Shown here in pieces: positions 1-8,659 of a DNA stretch of 64,000 nt (position 1 is its first letter; every line of letters starts with the position of its first letter). Source of the stretch: Glycocaulis sp050485565 (GTDB lineage Bacteria > Pseudomonadota > Alphaproteobacteria > Caulobacterales > Maricaulaceae); the NCBI RefSeq assembly GCF_050485565.1, contig NZ_JBJHBQ010000004.1, forward strand, positions 186,001 to 250,000, in the 5' to 3' direction. The notes under the pieces were generated by a model, which was not told the DNA's origin, made no database searches, and saw only the letters and a list, made by a program, of their open reading frames with translations. Position numbers and translations under genes: made by a program.

Positions 1-2
1 AC

Positions 3-197
3 CGGGCGATCTCCAGTGCAGGCGGCATATCGCGCAGCTCAGTCGATGACCGCTTCATGCTTAAAGCGCTGCCCGGCGTGTTCGTGGCGGGCGAAATGCT
101 CGACTGGGAAGCGCCCACGGGCGGCTATCTGTTGCAGGCCTGCTTTGCCAGTGGCGTCGCAGCTGCAAGTGGTGTGGCGGCGTGGTTGCGGACCTGA
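3..197 (+). CDS. HI0933/YhiN-family flavoprotein, C-terminal end (partial)
   Basis: Only the last 64 codons are in the window; the gene begins upstream. The readable frame contains AISSAGGIS, then PGVFVAGEMLDWEAPTGGY and an alanine-rich tail ending in WLRT-stop. The AGEMLDWEAPTGGY block is the FAD-binding C-terminal signature of the HI0933/YhiN family of NAD(P)/FAD-dependent oxidoreductases, whose substrate is generally unknown. No terminator is visible before the chemoreceptor gene that follows about 150 bp later. Confidence 0.85.
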   Translation, partial: RAISSAGGISRSSVDDRFMLKALPGVFVAGEMLDWEAPTGGYLLQACFASGVAAASGVAAWLRT

Positions 198-287
198 ACC
201 AGACAGGAATAACTTATGCGGAGGGTCAAAGATAAGAATAACTAATTGAAAAAAATATATATTATTTATCCCTATGCGCAGCATGGT

Positions 288-304
288 TTAAGCGCTGTTA
301 ACCA
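288..304 (+). promoter_or_regulatory. Possible CtrA-type motif upstream of the chemoreceptor gene
   Basis: TTAA at 288-291 is followed after six bases by TTAACCA at 298-304. The CtrA consensus of Caulobacterales is TTAA-N7-TTAAC, so the spacing here is one base short, although the second half-site is good. It lies about 50 bp before the likely ATG, in an AT-rich stretch. Chemotaxis genes are frequent CtrA targets in this order, but this is only a suggestion. Confidence 0.3.
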
Positions 305-353
305 ACGCAACTCAACTGTCGGGCGAGTTTGGCTCTTCACGGGAGATTCGCCG

Positions 354-2051
354 ATGCGCCTGTCCAACCTGCCTGTCATGGGCAAGCTTCTACTTATTGT
401 GGCGTCCATGGCGGCGGTTCTCGCTGCACTGGGCGTTTTTGGCATTTATGAGGTCCACCAGGTGCGCGATTCAGCGTACCGCATTCACACCGCGTCTACC
501 GATCAGCAACGTGCCGCCAATATGGCTGATGCGTTCACGGCCATTCGCGGTTCCTGGTACCGGCTGGCTATTCAGCCCGAAGAGGTGGACCAGCTCAGCA
601 GCATCGTACGGGGTGCCCGCGAACGGTTTGCCACCGAGCACACAGCGTTGTTGAACAGCGGTTCCAACGGGCAGGCCCAGCGCCATCTCAACGCAATCCA
701 GACGCCTTTCGAGCGGTTCGTGTCCGCGTTTGAGGCTGAGGCGGAACAGCTTCGCAGGTTACGCGGCATGGACCGGCAATCCCTGCAGGCCCGCGCAGAG
801 ACTGCCGCCTTCGCGGCGTATCCGATTGGCGTTGAGGTGCGCGAAGCCCTGGATGCGTTCCTCGCCTATGAATCCGCTGCCGAGCTGGCGGCTTTCGAGA
901 ACGCTGAAGCGACGGCCGAGTCCGCCCGCAATCTGATGATTATCGGCATCGTTATCGGTCTTGTAGCTGGCAGCGCGGTCAGCGTGCTGATCGGCCGTTA
1001 TGGCGTAGGCCAGCCGATTGGCCGCGCCATTGGCCGCCTGAACGCTCTGGCCGGCGGTGATCTTGAGGTCGAGATTGCCGAGGCTGACCGGGGCGACGAG
1101 ATCGGGGTCCTCAATAGGGCTCTGGAGGCTTTCAAGCAGCAATCCATCAAGGCGCGCGATCTGGCTGCAGCCCAGGAGGCGGAATCGCGCCGCAAGCTGG
1201 AGCAGGCCGAGCGGGTCAATGCCCTGACGGCCACCTTCGAAAAGGAAATTGATGAGGCCGTCGCAACGCTGGCCAGCGCTGCCGAAGAGCTTCAATCAAC
1301 GGCTCAGTCCATGGCCTCGACCGCAGAGGAAAGCTCGGCTGAAACGCAGACCGTGTCGGCCAGCACCACGCAGACGGCTGCCAATGTGCAGACAGTGGCC
1401 AGTGCATCTGAAGAGCTGACCAGCTCGATCAAGGAAGTGGCCGTGTAGATCGGGCGCACCTCCGGTATCGCGTCCGATGCCACCAAGCGGGTGGATGAGG
1501 CGCTGAGCCGGATCGATGTGCTGGTCAACGCGGCAAGCGCCATTGACGAGGTTGCCGCCCTTATCAGCGCCGTGACCGAGCAGACCAAGCTTCTGGCGCT
1601 TAACGCCACGATCGAGGCGGCTCGCGCTGGCGAAGCTGGCAAGGGCTTTGCGGTTGTTGCCAACGAGGTCAAGCAGCTTGCCGAGCAGACCGAGAAGGCC
1701 ACTGCCACCGTGATCGAGCAGATACGCGCCATCCAGGAAGGTACCGAGACGGCTGTGACGGCAGTGCGCAGCATCGAGCAGGTGGTCGATGAGGTCAGCC
1801 AGATTTCTACCGCCGTTGCCTCCTCTGCTGAAGAGCAGGTGGCGGTGACCGGCGAGATCAGCCGCAATGTGAACGAGGCCGCAATGGGCGCCGAAGCGGT
1901 GTCGCGGTCTCTGGGCGGGCTGGAGCAGGCCGCTGGCACGACCGCCGCGGCGGCCAATCAGGTTGCGATGACAGCCGCCCAGGTTGCCGAACGCTCCGAG
2001 CGGATCAAGTCAGACATCCAGCGCTATATCCGCGATGTGCAGGCTGCCTGA
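354..2051 (+). pseudogene. Methyl-accepting chemotaxis protein interrupted by an in-frame amber codon
   Basis: The start is ATG at 354, with GGGAGA about 8 bases upstream. The reading frame codes for a transmembrane segment (about residues 12-33), a sensory region, a second membrane helix (about 195-214), a HAMP region, and the start of the cytoplasmic signalling coiled coil. It stops at TAG 1446-1448, where a Gln (CAG) would fit. The same frame then continues to 2051 with the conserved hairpin tip (LNATIEAARAGEAGKGFAVV) and ends IRDVQAA. Without the stop it would be a normal 565-residue chemoreceptor. The truncated 364-aa product lacks the CheA/CheW-contacting tip and should not signal. Amber readthrough or a sequencing error are alternatives. 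Confidence 0.85.
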
Positions 2052-2079
2052 CGGCCCTGAAAAGTCCTGAAAATGAAAC

Positions 2080-2109
2080 CCCGGAACCTGCAGGTTCCGG
2101 GTTTTTTTT
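2080..2109 (+). terminator. Rho-independent terminator after the chemoreceptor gene
   Basis: A perfect 22-base palindrome (11-bp arms, CCCGGAACCTG and CAGGTTCCGGG) at 2080-2101 is followed directly by a run of eight T. It lies 29 bp after the stop codon, in the expected orientation. Confidence 0.9.
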
Positions 2110-2157
2110 CTTGTGATCGCTTGGCAGGGAACTGTTGCAAGTGCGCGGCTTACCCCT

Positions 2158-2237
2158 CGTCATTCCAGAAAGCGCGTCAGCGCTTATCTGGAACCCAGCG
2201 CTAAAAGAGCTAGGTTCCGGCTTTCGCCGGAATGACG
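2158..2237. repeat. Dispersed palindromic intergenic repeat (GTCATTCC family)
   Basis: The stretch begins CGTCATTCC and ends GGAATGACG, so its ends are inverted copies, and internal segments also pair (CCAGAAAGCGC; GGTTCCGGC). It fills the gap between the chemoreceptor terminator and the convergent SDR gene. Related elements with the same GTCATTCC/GGAATGAC ends occur at 7309-7449 and, more loosely, 9851-9968. Confidence 0.7.
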
Positions 2238-2265
2238 AAGAATGGCGGACTTGGCTCGCTGGCAG

Positions 2266-3138
2266 TTAATGCCCCAGCGGGATCGCCATGATCTTCACGC
2301 CCGGCGGAGCAGGGGGATCGTCCGGCACGAAGAAGTCGGGCAGCAATTCCACGCCCGGCTCCACCGAATACTGATCCAGATCGGTCACGCCTTCGGAGAC
2401 GAGGAAGCTGTCATCGATGAGGAAATTGCCGGTGAACTTCGCCGCTGGTTTCACCAGCACGCGGTAGGCCGTCTCGGCGAGAATCTCCGGCTTGCGGCAG
2501 TTTTTGAACGCCTCCTCGCCGGCCAGCACATTGGCGATGGCGGCGGTCGCGATGGCGGTGCGCGGCCAGATGGCATTGGCGGCGATTTTGCCCCGGAATT
2601 CCTGCGACCAGCCCAGAATGCACAGGCTCATGCCATATTTGGCGCTGGTATAGGCGACATGCGGCCCGAACCATTTGGCGCGCATGTCCAGCGGCGGGGA
2701 GAGGGCAAGGATGTGGGGATTTTCCGCCTTTTCGAGCCAGGGCAGGCAGGCGCGGGTGACGACATAGGTGCCGCGCGCATTGACCTGATGCATCAGGTCC
2801 CAGCGCTTGGCCGGCGTGTCTTTCGTCGGCATGGGGAAGATGGCCGAGGCATTGTTGATGACAATGTCGATACCGCCAAACGTGTCCGCGGTCTGCTTCA
2901 CGGCGGCTTCCACGCTCTCTTCCTCGCGGATATCGCACTGTATGGGCAGCGCCTTGCCGCCTGCGGCCTCGATGGCGGCGGCGGCCGTGTGGATCGTGCC
3001 TTCGAGCTTGGGGTGCGGATCAGCCGTCTTGGCGGCAATGGCGATATTGGCCCCGTCGCGTGCGCAGCGCTCCGCAATCGCCAGGCCAATGCCCCGGCTG
3101 GCCCCGGTGATGAAGATGGTCTTTCCCTTGAGGCTCAT
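2266..3138 (-). CDS. SDR-family oxidoreductase (HSDL2-like)
   Basis: This is a 290-aa short-chain dehydrogenase with the nucleotide-binding motif TGASRGIG near residues 11-18, the NNAS motif near 95, and the catalytic pair in YTSAK (about Y163, K167). The long C-terminus and the sequence around LSPPLDMRAKWFG resemble the HSDL2/PRK08278 subgroup, often linked to lipid metabolism; the true substrate is unknown. The ATG at 3138 is chosen because GGGAGGAG lies just upstream and it starts the family-typical MSLKGKT; an upstream TTG at 3159 is unlikely. It follows lepB on the same strand after a 41-bp gap. Confidence 0.85.
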   Translation of the reverse strand: MSLKGKTIFITGASRGIGLAIAERCARDGANIAIAAKTADPHPKLEGTIHTAAAAIEAAGGKALPIQCDIREEESVEAAVKQTADTFGGIDIVINNASAIFPMPTKDTPAKRWDLMHQVNARGTYVVTRACLPWLEKAENPHILALSPPLDMRAKWFGPHVAYTSAKYGMSLCILGWSQEFRGKIAANAIWPRTAIATAAIANVLAGEEAFKNCRKPEILAETAYRVLVKPAAKFTGNFLIDDSFLVSEGVTDLDQYSVEPGVELLPDFFVPDDPPAPPGVKIMAIPLGH

Positions 3139-3179
3139 CTGGCTCTCCTCCCTTTTCAAAGGAAGAGAGTAGAACGCGT

Positions 3180-3971
3180 TTACAGCCCGCGGAAGACCCT
3201 CCAGGGCGGACAGGCCAGCCCTTCCTCATTGCGGCAATTGGCAAAGGTGAACAGCACCGTGAAGGCGCGCCCCACGATATTGTCGCGGTGGACATAGCCC
3301 AGCTGGCTTGCCACCCGGCTGTCGGCCGACGCATCGCGATTGTCGCCCATCAGGAAATAGCTGTCATTGGGCACACGGAACGGCCCGACATTGTCCAGCA
3401 GCGCATTGTCGGTACGCTCATAGATGATGTGGCTGTTACCCTCGGGCAGGATCTCTTCATACACGGTGACGGCGACCACCTGGCCTTCGCGCGTGCGGTA
3501 GCGGATGACATCCTGCTCTACCCGTTCCATCACATCGCCATTGATAATCAGGCGCCCGCCACGCACCTCGATCGTGTCGCCGGGCAGGCCGATAACGCGC
3601 TTGATGATGTTGATGCGCTGGCGCGGATCACGCACGACGATCACCTCGCCCCGCGCCGGTCCGCCAAAATTCAGGACGCGCCCTGACCAGCTCTCAGGCA
3701 GCAGATAGCCCATGTTCAGCGGCAGGGAGTGGCGCGAATAGCCATAGGTAAACTTCGAAACCAGCACGCGGTCGCCGACCTGCAGGGCAGGCTGCATGCT
3801 TTCAGAGGGGATGTGGAAGGCGGCAAACCCGAACGTCACCAGCGCAAACCACACCGCCGCCACGCCGGCGAAAAAGCGTATCGTTTCGCCAAACTCCGAC
3901 ACTACCCGGCGGAAAAAGGCCGTCACCATGTTCTGCGGGCGCACTTCGCCCTGGCCGGAATGATCGGTCAT
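3180..3971 (-). CDS. lepB: Signal peptidase I
   Basis: This 263-aa inner-membrane serine protease removes signal peptides from exported proteins. A single N-terminal membrane segment lies at about residues 33-52. It is followed by PSESMQPALQVGDRV with the nucleophilic Ser58, and IIKRVIGLPGD with the general base Lys124. The C-terminal box is GDNRDASADSR. The start codon overlaps the stop of the upstream ybjQ-like gene (ATGA), so the two are likely co-transcribed. The usual partners rnc and era are not next to it. Confidence 0.95.
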   Translation of the reverse strand: MTDHSGQGEVRPQNMVTAFFRRVVSEFGETIRFFAGVAAVWFALVTFGFAAFHIPSESMQPALQVGDRVLVSKFTYGYSRHSLPLNMGYLLPESWSGRVLNFGGPARGEVIVVRDPRQRINIIKRVIGLPGDTIEVRGGRLIINGDVMERVEQDVIRYRTREGQVVAVTVYEEILPEGNSHIIYERTDNALLDNVGPFRVPNDSYFLMGDNRDASADSRVASQLGYVHRDNIVGRAFTVLFTFANCRNEEGLACPPWRVFRGL

Positions 3972-4297
3972 GTCAGTTTCACCGCCGTCCCGTAGGCCAG
4001 GATCTCGGCAGCGCCTTCAGTTATGGTCGATGTGGAAAACCGGAAGGTGACAACAGCGTCCGCCCCCAGCTCGGCAGCATGCGCGATCATGCGCGCCATG
4101 GCCTGCTCGCGCGTCTGCGCCATCAGGTCCGTGTATTCGTTCACTTCACCGCCCACCAGATTGCGCAGGCCGGCGACAAAGTCCCGCCCGACAAAGCGCG
4201 CGCGCACAACGCTGCCGCGCGCAATGCCCAGAACATCGCCCATCTGGCGGCCGGGCACGCTGTCGGACATGGTCACGATAATGGCGGGGGTGGTCAT
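3968..4297 (-). CDS. YbjQ/UPF0145-family protein
   Basis: This 109-aa protein contains the family core RGSVVRARFVGRDFVAGLRN, the EYTDLMAQTREQAMARM helix and an ELGADAVV strand, typical of YbjQ proteins (sometimes called heavy-metal-binding domain proteins; role unsettled). The start is ATG 4297, giving the usual beginning MTTPAIIVTM. Its stop overlaps the lepB start by four bases and a small membrane protein gene lies 17 bp upstream, so the three probably form one transcript. Confidence 0.85.
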   Translation of the reverse strand: MTTPAIIVTMSDSVPGRQMGDVLGIARGSVVRARFVGRDFVAGLRNLVGGEVNEYTDLMAQTREQAMARMIAHAAELGADAVVTFRFSTSTITEGAAEILAYGTAVKLT

Positions 4298-4314
4298 GGG
4301 GGCTTCCTTGCCTG

Positions 4315-4599
4315 TCATTGCGGCGTTCGTGTGGCGACACGCCAGTAGAGCAGTGCGCATCCTGCCGCAAGTGCAGCACACGGGACGATCCAGAGCAGCG
4401 ATTGCGGATAGGCCAAGGCTTCGCCCGACACCTGGCGTTGAATGCCAAGGGCCAGAACTCCCAGCGCGCCAGCGCCAAACATTGTGCGCTCCAGCCACAC
4501 AAGGGGCCGCACGCCAGCTTGATTATCCACACCAATCATGGGCTGAATATTGGCCGCGCCGGGCCACACAACCAAGGCGAAACACCACGCCGCCTGCAT
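4315..4599 (-). CDS. Small hypothetical membrane protein
   Basis: This 94-aa reading frame has two hydrophobic stretches (roughly residues 38-52 and 67-86) and no motif I recognise. It lies 17 bp upstream of the ybjQ-like gene on the same strand and diverges from the DUF4870 gene. No strong ribosome-binding site is visible before the ATG; a second ATG at codon 21 would give a shorter product. Confidence 0.5.
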   Translation of the reverse strand: MQAAWCFALVVWPGAANIQPMIGVDNQAGVRPLVWLERTMFGAGALGVLALGIQRQVSGEALAYPQSLLWIVPCAALAAGCALLYWRVATRTPQ

Positions 4600-4658
4600 T
4601 AAATTTGTGACAGTGTCGTTTCAGCGCCGCACCCGATGACAGGAAAGGACTTTGCCTG

Positions 4659-5042
4659 ATGACCGATGAGCAGACCACACAAGCCGCGCCGCCCCCGGCT
4701 CCGGGCACAACCGACACGGACCGCACATTCGCTCTGGTCTGCTACATATTGCAGATTCTCTCGGTCGTGACCGGTCTGACGGCCATTGTTGCGGTGATCC
4801 TGGCCTATGTGCGCATGACCGAGGCACCCGACTGGCTGAAGAACCACTACACCTACCAGATACGCACTTTCTGGTACGGGCTGGCAGGCATGGTGGTTGG
4901 CATACTGACCATCTGGGTGCTGGGCCTTGGCCTGCTCATCATGCTGGCAACGGCTATCTGGTTCATCGTGCGCGCGGTGGTCGGGCTGATCCGCCTCACC
5001 GAAGGGCGCACCCACGCCGACCCGACAGGGTTCTGGGTGTAG
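4659..5042 (+). CDS. DUF4870/Tic20-like membrane protein
   Basis: This 127-aa protein has a Pro/Thr-rich N-terminus and about three membrane helices (approximately residues 25-50, 71-90 and 90-112). The pattern FALVCYILQ, then NHYTYQIRTFWYG, matches small DUF4870-type proteins common in alphaproteobacteria. Function is unknown. AGGAAAGGAC lies about 8 bases before the ATG. It is transcribed alone and is followed by a repeat-filled gap. Confidence 0.75.
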   Translation: MTDEQTTQAAPPPAPGTTDTDRTFALVCYILQILSVVTGLTAIVAVILAYVRMTEAPDWLKNHYTYQIRTFWYGLAGMVVGILTIWVLGLGLLIMLATAIWFIVRAVVGLIRLTEGRTHADPTGFWV

Positions 5043-5082
5043 GCGTTTCTGCCTGCCTGAGCGCGAGGTCATCCAGCTGAAA

Positions 5083-5400
5083 CCCCGGACGCGTAGCGAT
5101 CCGGGGCCTCTCTCATAGCTGTCATGGCCCGGCTTGTCCGGGCCACCCATGCCTGAGAGTTTTGTGCTAGCGGCGTCTATTCAGGCCGCTTTGCGGCCTG
5201 AAAAGCGCGATCCCCGGTCAGGCCGGGGACGGGCCTTTGCGCCCGCGACTGCCTGCCCCCGCGCAGGCGGGGGTTCGCGGAACATCGCAACGCGGCTTGC
5301 CCCCGGCTACGATCGGGGGATGCGTTGCGGAACTAAAAGAGGCATGGGTTCCCCGCATGAAGCGGGGGATGACACATGGGTAAGGCCAGGAACTCAGAAA
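5083..5400. repeat. Gene-free gap filled with palindromic repeats
   Basis: Several short hairpins follow one another: CCCCGGA (5083-5089) with TCCGGGG (5100-5106), TGGCCCGG with CCGGGCCA near 5125-5148, GATCCCCGG with CCGGGGAC near 5211-5230, CCCCCGC with GCGGGGG near 5256-5273, and TTCCCCGC with GCGGGGGATGACA near 5350-5372. The TGTCATGGCCCGG and CACCCATGCCTGAGAG pieces recur at 13820-13858 and 50461-50500. Reading frames across this stretch look spurious. Confidence 0.7.
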
Positions 5401-5402
5401 GC

Positions 5403-7187
5403 TCAAGCACTCTCCAGCATGGCGAGACCCGGCTCGAACAGCGTGTCTGCGCCCATGCGGATTTCGCCCATCAGGCCCGGCGCGGCGGCCAGCACCGTTT
5501 CGGCATAAATGCCCGCCAGCGCGATGCGGTTTTCGGCAAAAGCCTGATCGCCTTCTGCCTCTTTCAGGCGGCGCTGGGCGGCGACCGCGCCGACGCACAG
5601 GAGCCAGCCGCCCGTCACGTCTCCGGTGAGTTTCAGGAAGGCGGTGGAGCCCGCCAGCCGGTCTTCCATGTCTGCCGACGCCATCCACTGGACGGCTTCC
5701 TCCAGCACATCCACCGCCGGACCCAGACGCGCCGCCAGCTCCGGCAAAGCCGGGTTGGACGAGGTCTCGCAATCCTCCACCGTCTGGCGGATATCCTCGA
5801 TCAGCTCGGCAAAGGCCAGCCCGCCCTCCATGGAGAGCTTGCGGCCAGAGAGGTCGATGGCCTGAATGCCGTTCGTACCCTCATAGATCGGGGCGATGCG
5901 CGCATCGCGGTAATGCTGGGCGGCGCCGGTTTCCTCGATAAAGCCCATCCCGCCATGGATCTGTACGCCGAGCGAGGCCACTTCCACGCCCAGATCGGTG
6001 GACCACGCCTTGGCGATGGGGATGAGCAGCTCTTCGCGGCGGTGCGCCCAGGCGGCCTCGTCCTCATCGCCATGGTGCTCGGCCAGATCACCTTCCACCG
6101 CCGCGTGGAAACAGATCGCACGCGCCGCCTCGATTTTCGCTTTCATCAGGGACAGCATGCGGCGCACATCAGGATGATCGATGATCGCGTGCGGGGCAGG
6201 GCCTTCCCCGCCCGGTGCGCGGCCCTGACGGCGCTCTTTTGCAAACTCAAACGCCTGCTGATAGGCGCGCTCGGCAATGCCGACGCCCTGCACACCGACA
6301 TTCAGGCGCGCCGAGTTCATCATGGTGAACATGGCGGCCATGCCCCGGTTTTCCTCGCCAATCAGCCAGCCTGTCGCGCCCGCGTATTCCATCGTGCAGG
6401 TGGGCGAGCCGTGAATGCCCATCTTGTGTTCAAGGCCAATGGCCTTCACCCCGTTGCGTTTGCCCGGATTGCCGTTCGCATCGGGGATGAATTTCGGCAC
6501 CAGAAACAGCGAGATGCCCTTGGTGCCGGCCGGGCTGTCCGGCGTGCGCGCCAGCACCAGATGGATGATGTTTTCCGCGCAGTCATGCTCGCCCCAGGTG
6601 ATGTAGATTTTCTGGCCTGAGACCGCCCAGCTGCCGTCTGCGTTCGGTTCGGCCTTGGTGCGCAGCGCGCCGACATCGGAGCCCGCCTGCGGTTCGGTGA
6701 GGTTCATCGTCGCTGACCATTCACCGGAAATGATTTTTGGCAGATAGAGCGCGCGCTGCTCGTCCGAGCCATGGGCGATCAGCGCCTCGATGGCGCCAAA
6801 GGAGAGCATCGGGCCAAGGCCGAAGCTCATCGAGGCGCTCTGCAGCATCTCCATCAGGGCGCAGCCGAGAGCCTTTGGCAGGCCCATGCCGCCATGCTCG
6901 GTGCCGAACTGCAGGCCCTGCCAGCCGCCTTCGACGAATTTGGCATAGGCGGTCGGGAAGCCGTCCGGAGTCTTCACCTCGCCGTCTTTGAGCGTGCAGC
7001 CCTGCTGGTCTGACGGCCAGTTCAGCGGCGCGATCACGTCATTGCACAGCCTGGCCGCCTCTTCGAGGATCGCGCCGGTCAGATCGCCGGAAAACTCCGG
7101 GAAGGCGCCAGTGGCGCGCACGCTGTCCAGCGCAGCGATTTCCTCCAGGCTGAAACGGATGTCGCGGACGGGCGCGCGATAGCTCAT
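5403..7187 (-). CDS. Acyl-CoA dehydrogenase, long C-terminal type (DmdC-like subgroup)
   Basis: This 594-aa flavoenzyme starts MSYRAPVRDIRFSLEEI, typical of the approximately 600-residue acyl-CoA dehydrogenases that include DmdC and AidB-like members. It has the FAD/substrate region MNLTEPQAGSDVGALRT near residue 160, ITWGEHD, and the catalytic-loop region IYEGTNGIQAIDLSGRKL near residue 435. It oxidises an acyl-CoA and passes electrons to ETF, which would feed the ETF:quinone oxidoreductase encoded at 17455. The chain specificity cannot be read from sequence. GGGGAGACC precedes the ATG. It stands alone between two repeat-filled gaps. Confidence 0.9.
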   Translation of the reverse strand: MSYRAPVRDIRFSLEEIAALDSVRATGAFPEFSGDLTGAILEEAARLCNDVIAPLNWPSDQQGCTLKDGEVKTPDGFPTAYAKFVEGGWQGLQFGTEHGGMGLPKALGCALMEMLQSASMSFGLGPMLSFGAIEALIAHGSDEQRALYLPKIISGEWSATMNLTEPQAGSDVGALRTKAEPNADGSWAVSGQKIYITWGEHDCAENIIHLVLARTPDSPAGTKGISLFLVPKFIPDANGNPGKRNGVKAIGLEHKMGIHGSPTCTMEYAGATGWLIGEENRGMAAMFTMMNSARLNVGVQGVGIAERAYQQAFEFAKERRQGRAPGGEGPAPHAIIDHPDVRRMLSLMKAKIEAARAICFHAAVEGDLAEHHGDEDEAAWAHRREELLIPIAKAWSTDLGVEVASLGVQIHGGMGFIEETGAAQHYRDARIAPIYEGTNGIQAIDLSGRKLSMEGGLAFAELIEDIRQTVEDCETSSNPALPELAARLGPAVDVLEEAVQWMASADMEDRLAGSTAFLKLTGDVTGGWLLCVGAVAAQRRLKEAEGDQAFAENRIALAGIYAETVLAAAPGLMGEIRMGADTLFEPGLAMLESA

Positions 7188-7308
7188 GGATGGTCTCCCC
7201 GGTTCAGGTTTTTGCGATGCACAACATAGCGCGGCGTGCGCCGAACGCGAGGGCGAAGCTGCGCGGCAGATGGGTGCTGGCTAACGGGATTTGCTTTCGC
7301 TCCCCCTT

Positions 7309-7449
7309 CGTCATTCCCGCGCAGGCGGGAATCCAGAAAAAGAGTGCTGGGCACCGGCTTGCGCCGGTGAAACGCGGGAATTCAGACGATCATAGGGCTC
7401 TGCCGGTTGCCAACTGGTTCTGGGTTCCCGCCTGCGCGGGAACGACGAC
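7309..7449. repeat. Composite palindromic repeat (GTCATTCCCGC family)
   Basis: The left end CGTCATTCCCGCGCAGGCGGGAA is a hairpin, and the right end near 7425-7444 (TTCCCGCCTGCGCGGGAA) is its near-identical inverted partner. Inside, CTGGGCACCGG followed by CGCCGGTGAAACG also occurs at 7922-7984 and 35848-35911. The rest of the 7188-7482 gap shows nothing recognisable. Confidence 0.7.
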
Positions 7450-7482
7450 ATGAGGGGCAGCCTGGAGCGGGCGGGGGGACTC

Positions 7483-7761
7483 CTACTTTGGGTCAGGACA
7501 GCCGGTGAGAATGCTGAAAGCACTGGGCGTAGGCCGCAACGGGAGATCGACGGCTTCCGGATCATCCTCAAGAATGATGACGCGGTAGGCATTACAATCC
7601 ACTAGCGGCCTTGCTGCCGTGTCCACATCCCTAGTCGCCAGCGCGGCAGCGAGCTCACGCCCGCCTTCGGTGGCGCGCGCATCAAGCAGCGAGGCCGCTC
7701 CAAGCGCCGCCGCGAGAACGGCCATCCCTGCAACCAGAATTGCGCCCAGCAGCCGCAGCAT
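7483..7761 (-). CDS. Small hypothetical exported or membrane-anchored protein
   Basis: This 92-aa frame starts at ATG 7761 with GGGAGG about 8 bases upstream. Residues 1-26 are a hydrophobic helix (a signal peptide or anchor) followed by a short acidic domain with two Cys. I recognise no family. It lies between two repeat elements and is not in an operon, so it is only moderately supported. Confidence 0.5.
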   Translation of the reverse strand: MLRLLGAILVAGMAVLAAALGAASLLDARATEGGRELAAALATRDVDTAARPLVDCNAYRVIILEDDPEAVDLPLRPTPSAFSILTGCPDPK

Positions 7762-7840
7762 GACCGGCCTCCCATCACGTAATTCTACATTGGTGGGGCG
7801 GGACTGGCACGGGGAAAATGGCCGCGTGGTTCCAAAAATG

Positions 7841-7988
7841 GATCCCGGGTCAAGCCCGGGACCCCGGTTGAGAGGCTCGGTGATAACCACCGGGGTCCCG
7901 ATCCCCGAGCCGGGATCCAATTCTCGTTTTCCCGACGCAAGCCGGGACCCAGAAAGGCTGGGCACCGGTTTACGCCGGTGAAACGAAC
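7841..7988. repeat. Palindromic repeat cluster
   Basis: CCCGGGTCAAGCCCGGGACC near 7844-7863 is a hairpin, followed by GGGGTCCC and a GAGCCGGGATCC piece. The segment 7922-7984 (TCTCGTTTTCCCGACGCAAG through CGCCGGTGAAACG) is a near-copy of 35848-35911 inside the nad operon. No gene is seen between 7762 and 8056. Confidence 0.7.
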
Positions 7989-8056
7989 AAGGGTGATCCA
8001 TGACATCTCCGCCGTCCGCCCTAGCTTTGAGTTCTGCCTTGAAGGACACTGGCCCC

Positions 8057-8653
8057 ATGCGTCTGGCCCTTGCTGCGATAACGCTCCTGCTGACGGCCTG
8101 CGTCTCCGCGCCGGTGACGGACCCCGCCCGGCTGCCTGCGGGCGTGTGGGAGCTGGATAGCGAGCACACGAGCGTCACCTGGCAGGTGCGCCATCTGGGG
8201 CTTTCCTGGTACACGGCGCGCTTTGATGGCGTGCGCGCAAGCCTTCAGTTCGATCCCGCCAATCCGGAAGCCGCCGAACTCACCGCAATCGTGGACGCGG
8301 CTTCGGTCTCTACCGGCGATCCTGATTTTGACCAAACCTTGCGCGGGCGCGGCTGGCTGGATGCCGCTCGCCACCCGGAAATCGTCTTTGTTTCGAACCG
8401 GATAGTGGTGACAGGTGAGAGGGCGGGCGAAGTTCATGGCCTCCTCACGCTTAAAGGGGTCACCCACCCTGTCATTATGGAAACAGAGTTTTACGGCGGC
8501 GTCTTCAATCCGCTGATCCAGCGTAACATGCTGGGATTTAGAGGCTATTTCGAGATCGACCGGACGCAGTTCAACGTTGGCCGCTTGCCAGGCAATTTCA
8601 TTGGCGACACGGTGCGCCTATCTATCGAGGCGGAATTTGTCGCAAGGGATTAG
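8057..8653 (+). CDS. YceI-family lipoprotein
   Basis: This 198-aa YceI-like protein is a predicted lipoprotein: starting at ATG 8057, the N-terminus ends in the lipobox LLTAC. The YceI barrel follows: WELDSEHTSVTWQVRHLG, VDAASVSTGDPDFDQ, and GLLTLKGVTHPV. YceI proteins bind isoprenoid or other lipid-like ligands in the periplasm. It is first of a YceI, cytochrome b561, YceI set; 6 bp separate it from the cytochrome gene. A frame extension to 8000 would hide the signal sequence and is not favoured. Confidence 0.88.
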   Translation: MRLALAAITLLLTACVSAPVTDPARLPAGVWELDSEHTSVTWQVRHLGLSWYTARFDGVRASLQFDPANPEAAELTAIVDAASVSTGDPDFDQTLRGRGWLDAARHPEIVFVSNRIVVTGERAGEVHGLLTLKGVTHPVIMETEFYGGVFNPLIQRNMLGFRGYFEIDRTQFNVGRLPGNFIGDTVRLSIEAEFVARD

Positions 8654-8659
8654 GGCGCG

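Noticed and set aside
2242..3297. 351-codon open frame opposite the SDR gene
   Set aside because: Antisense shadow; the opposite strand carries the complete SDR motifs.
5134..5508. 124-codon open frame across the repeat cluster
   Set aside because: Frames through palindromic repeats code for low-complexity sequence and lack a ribosome-binding site and homologous features.
5376..6620. Long open frame opposite the acyl-CoA dehydrogenase gene
   Set aside because: It is the antisense shadow of a confident gene; its translation is low in recognisable motifs and there is no good start.
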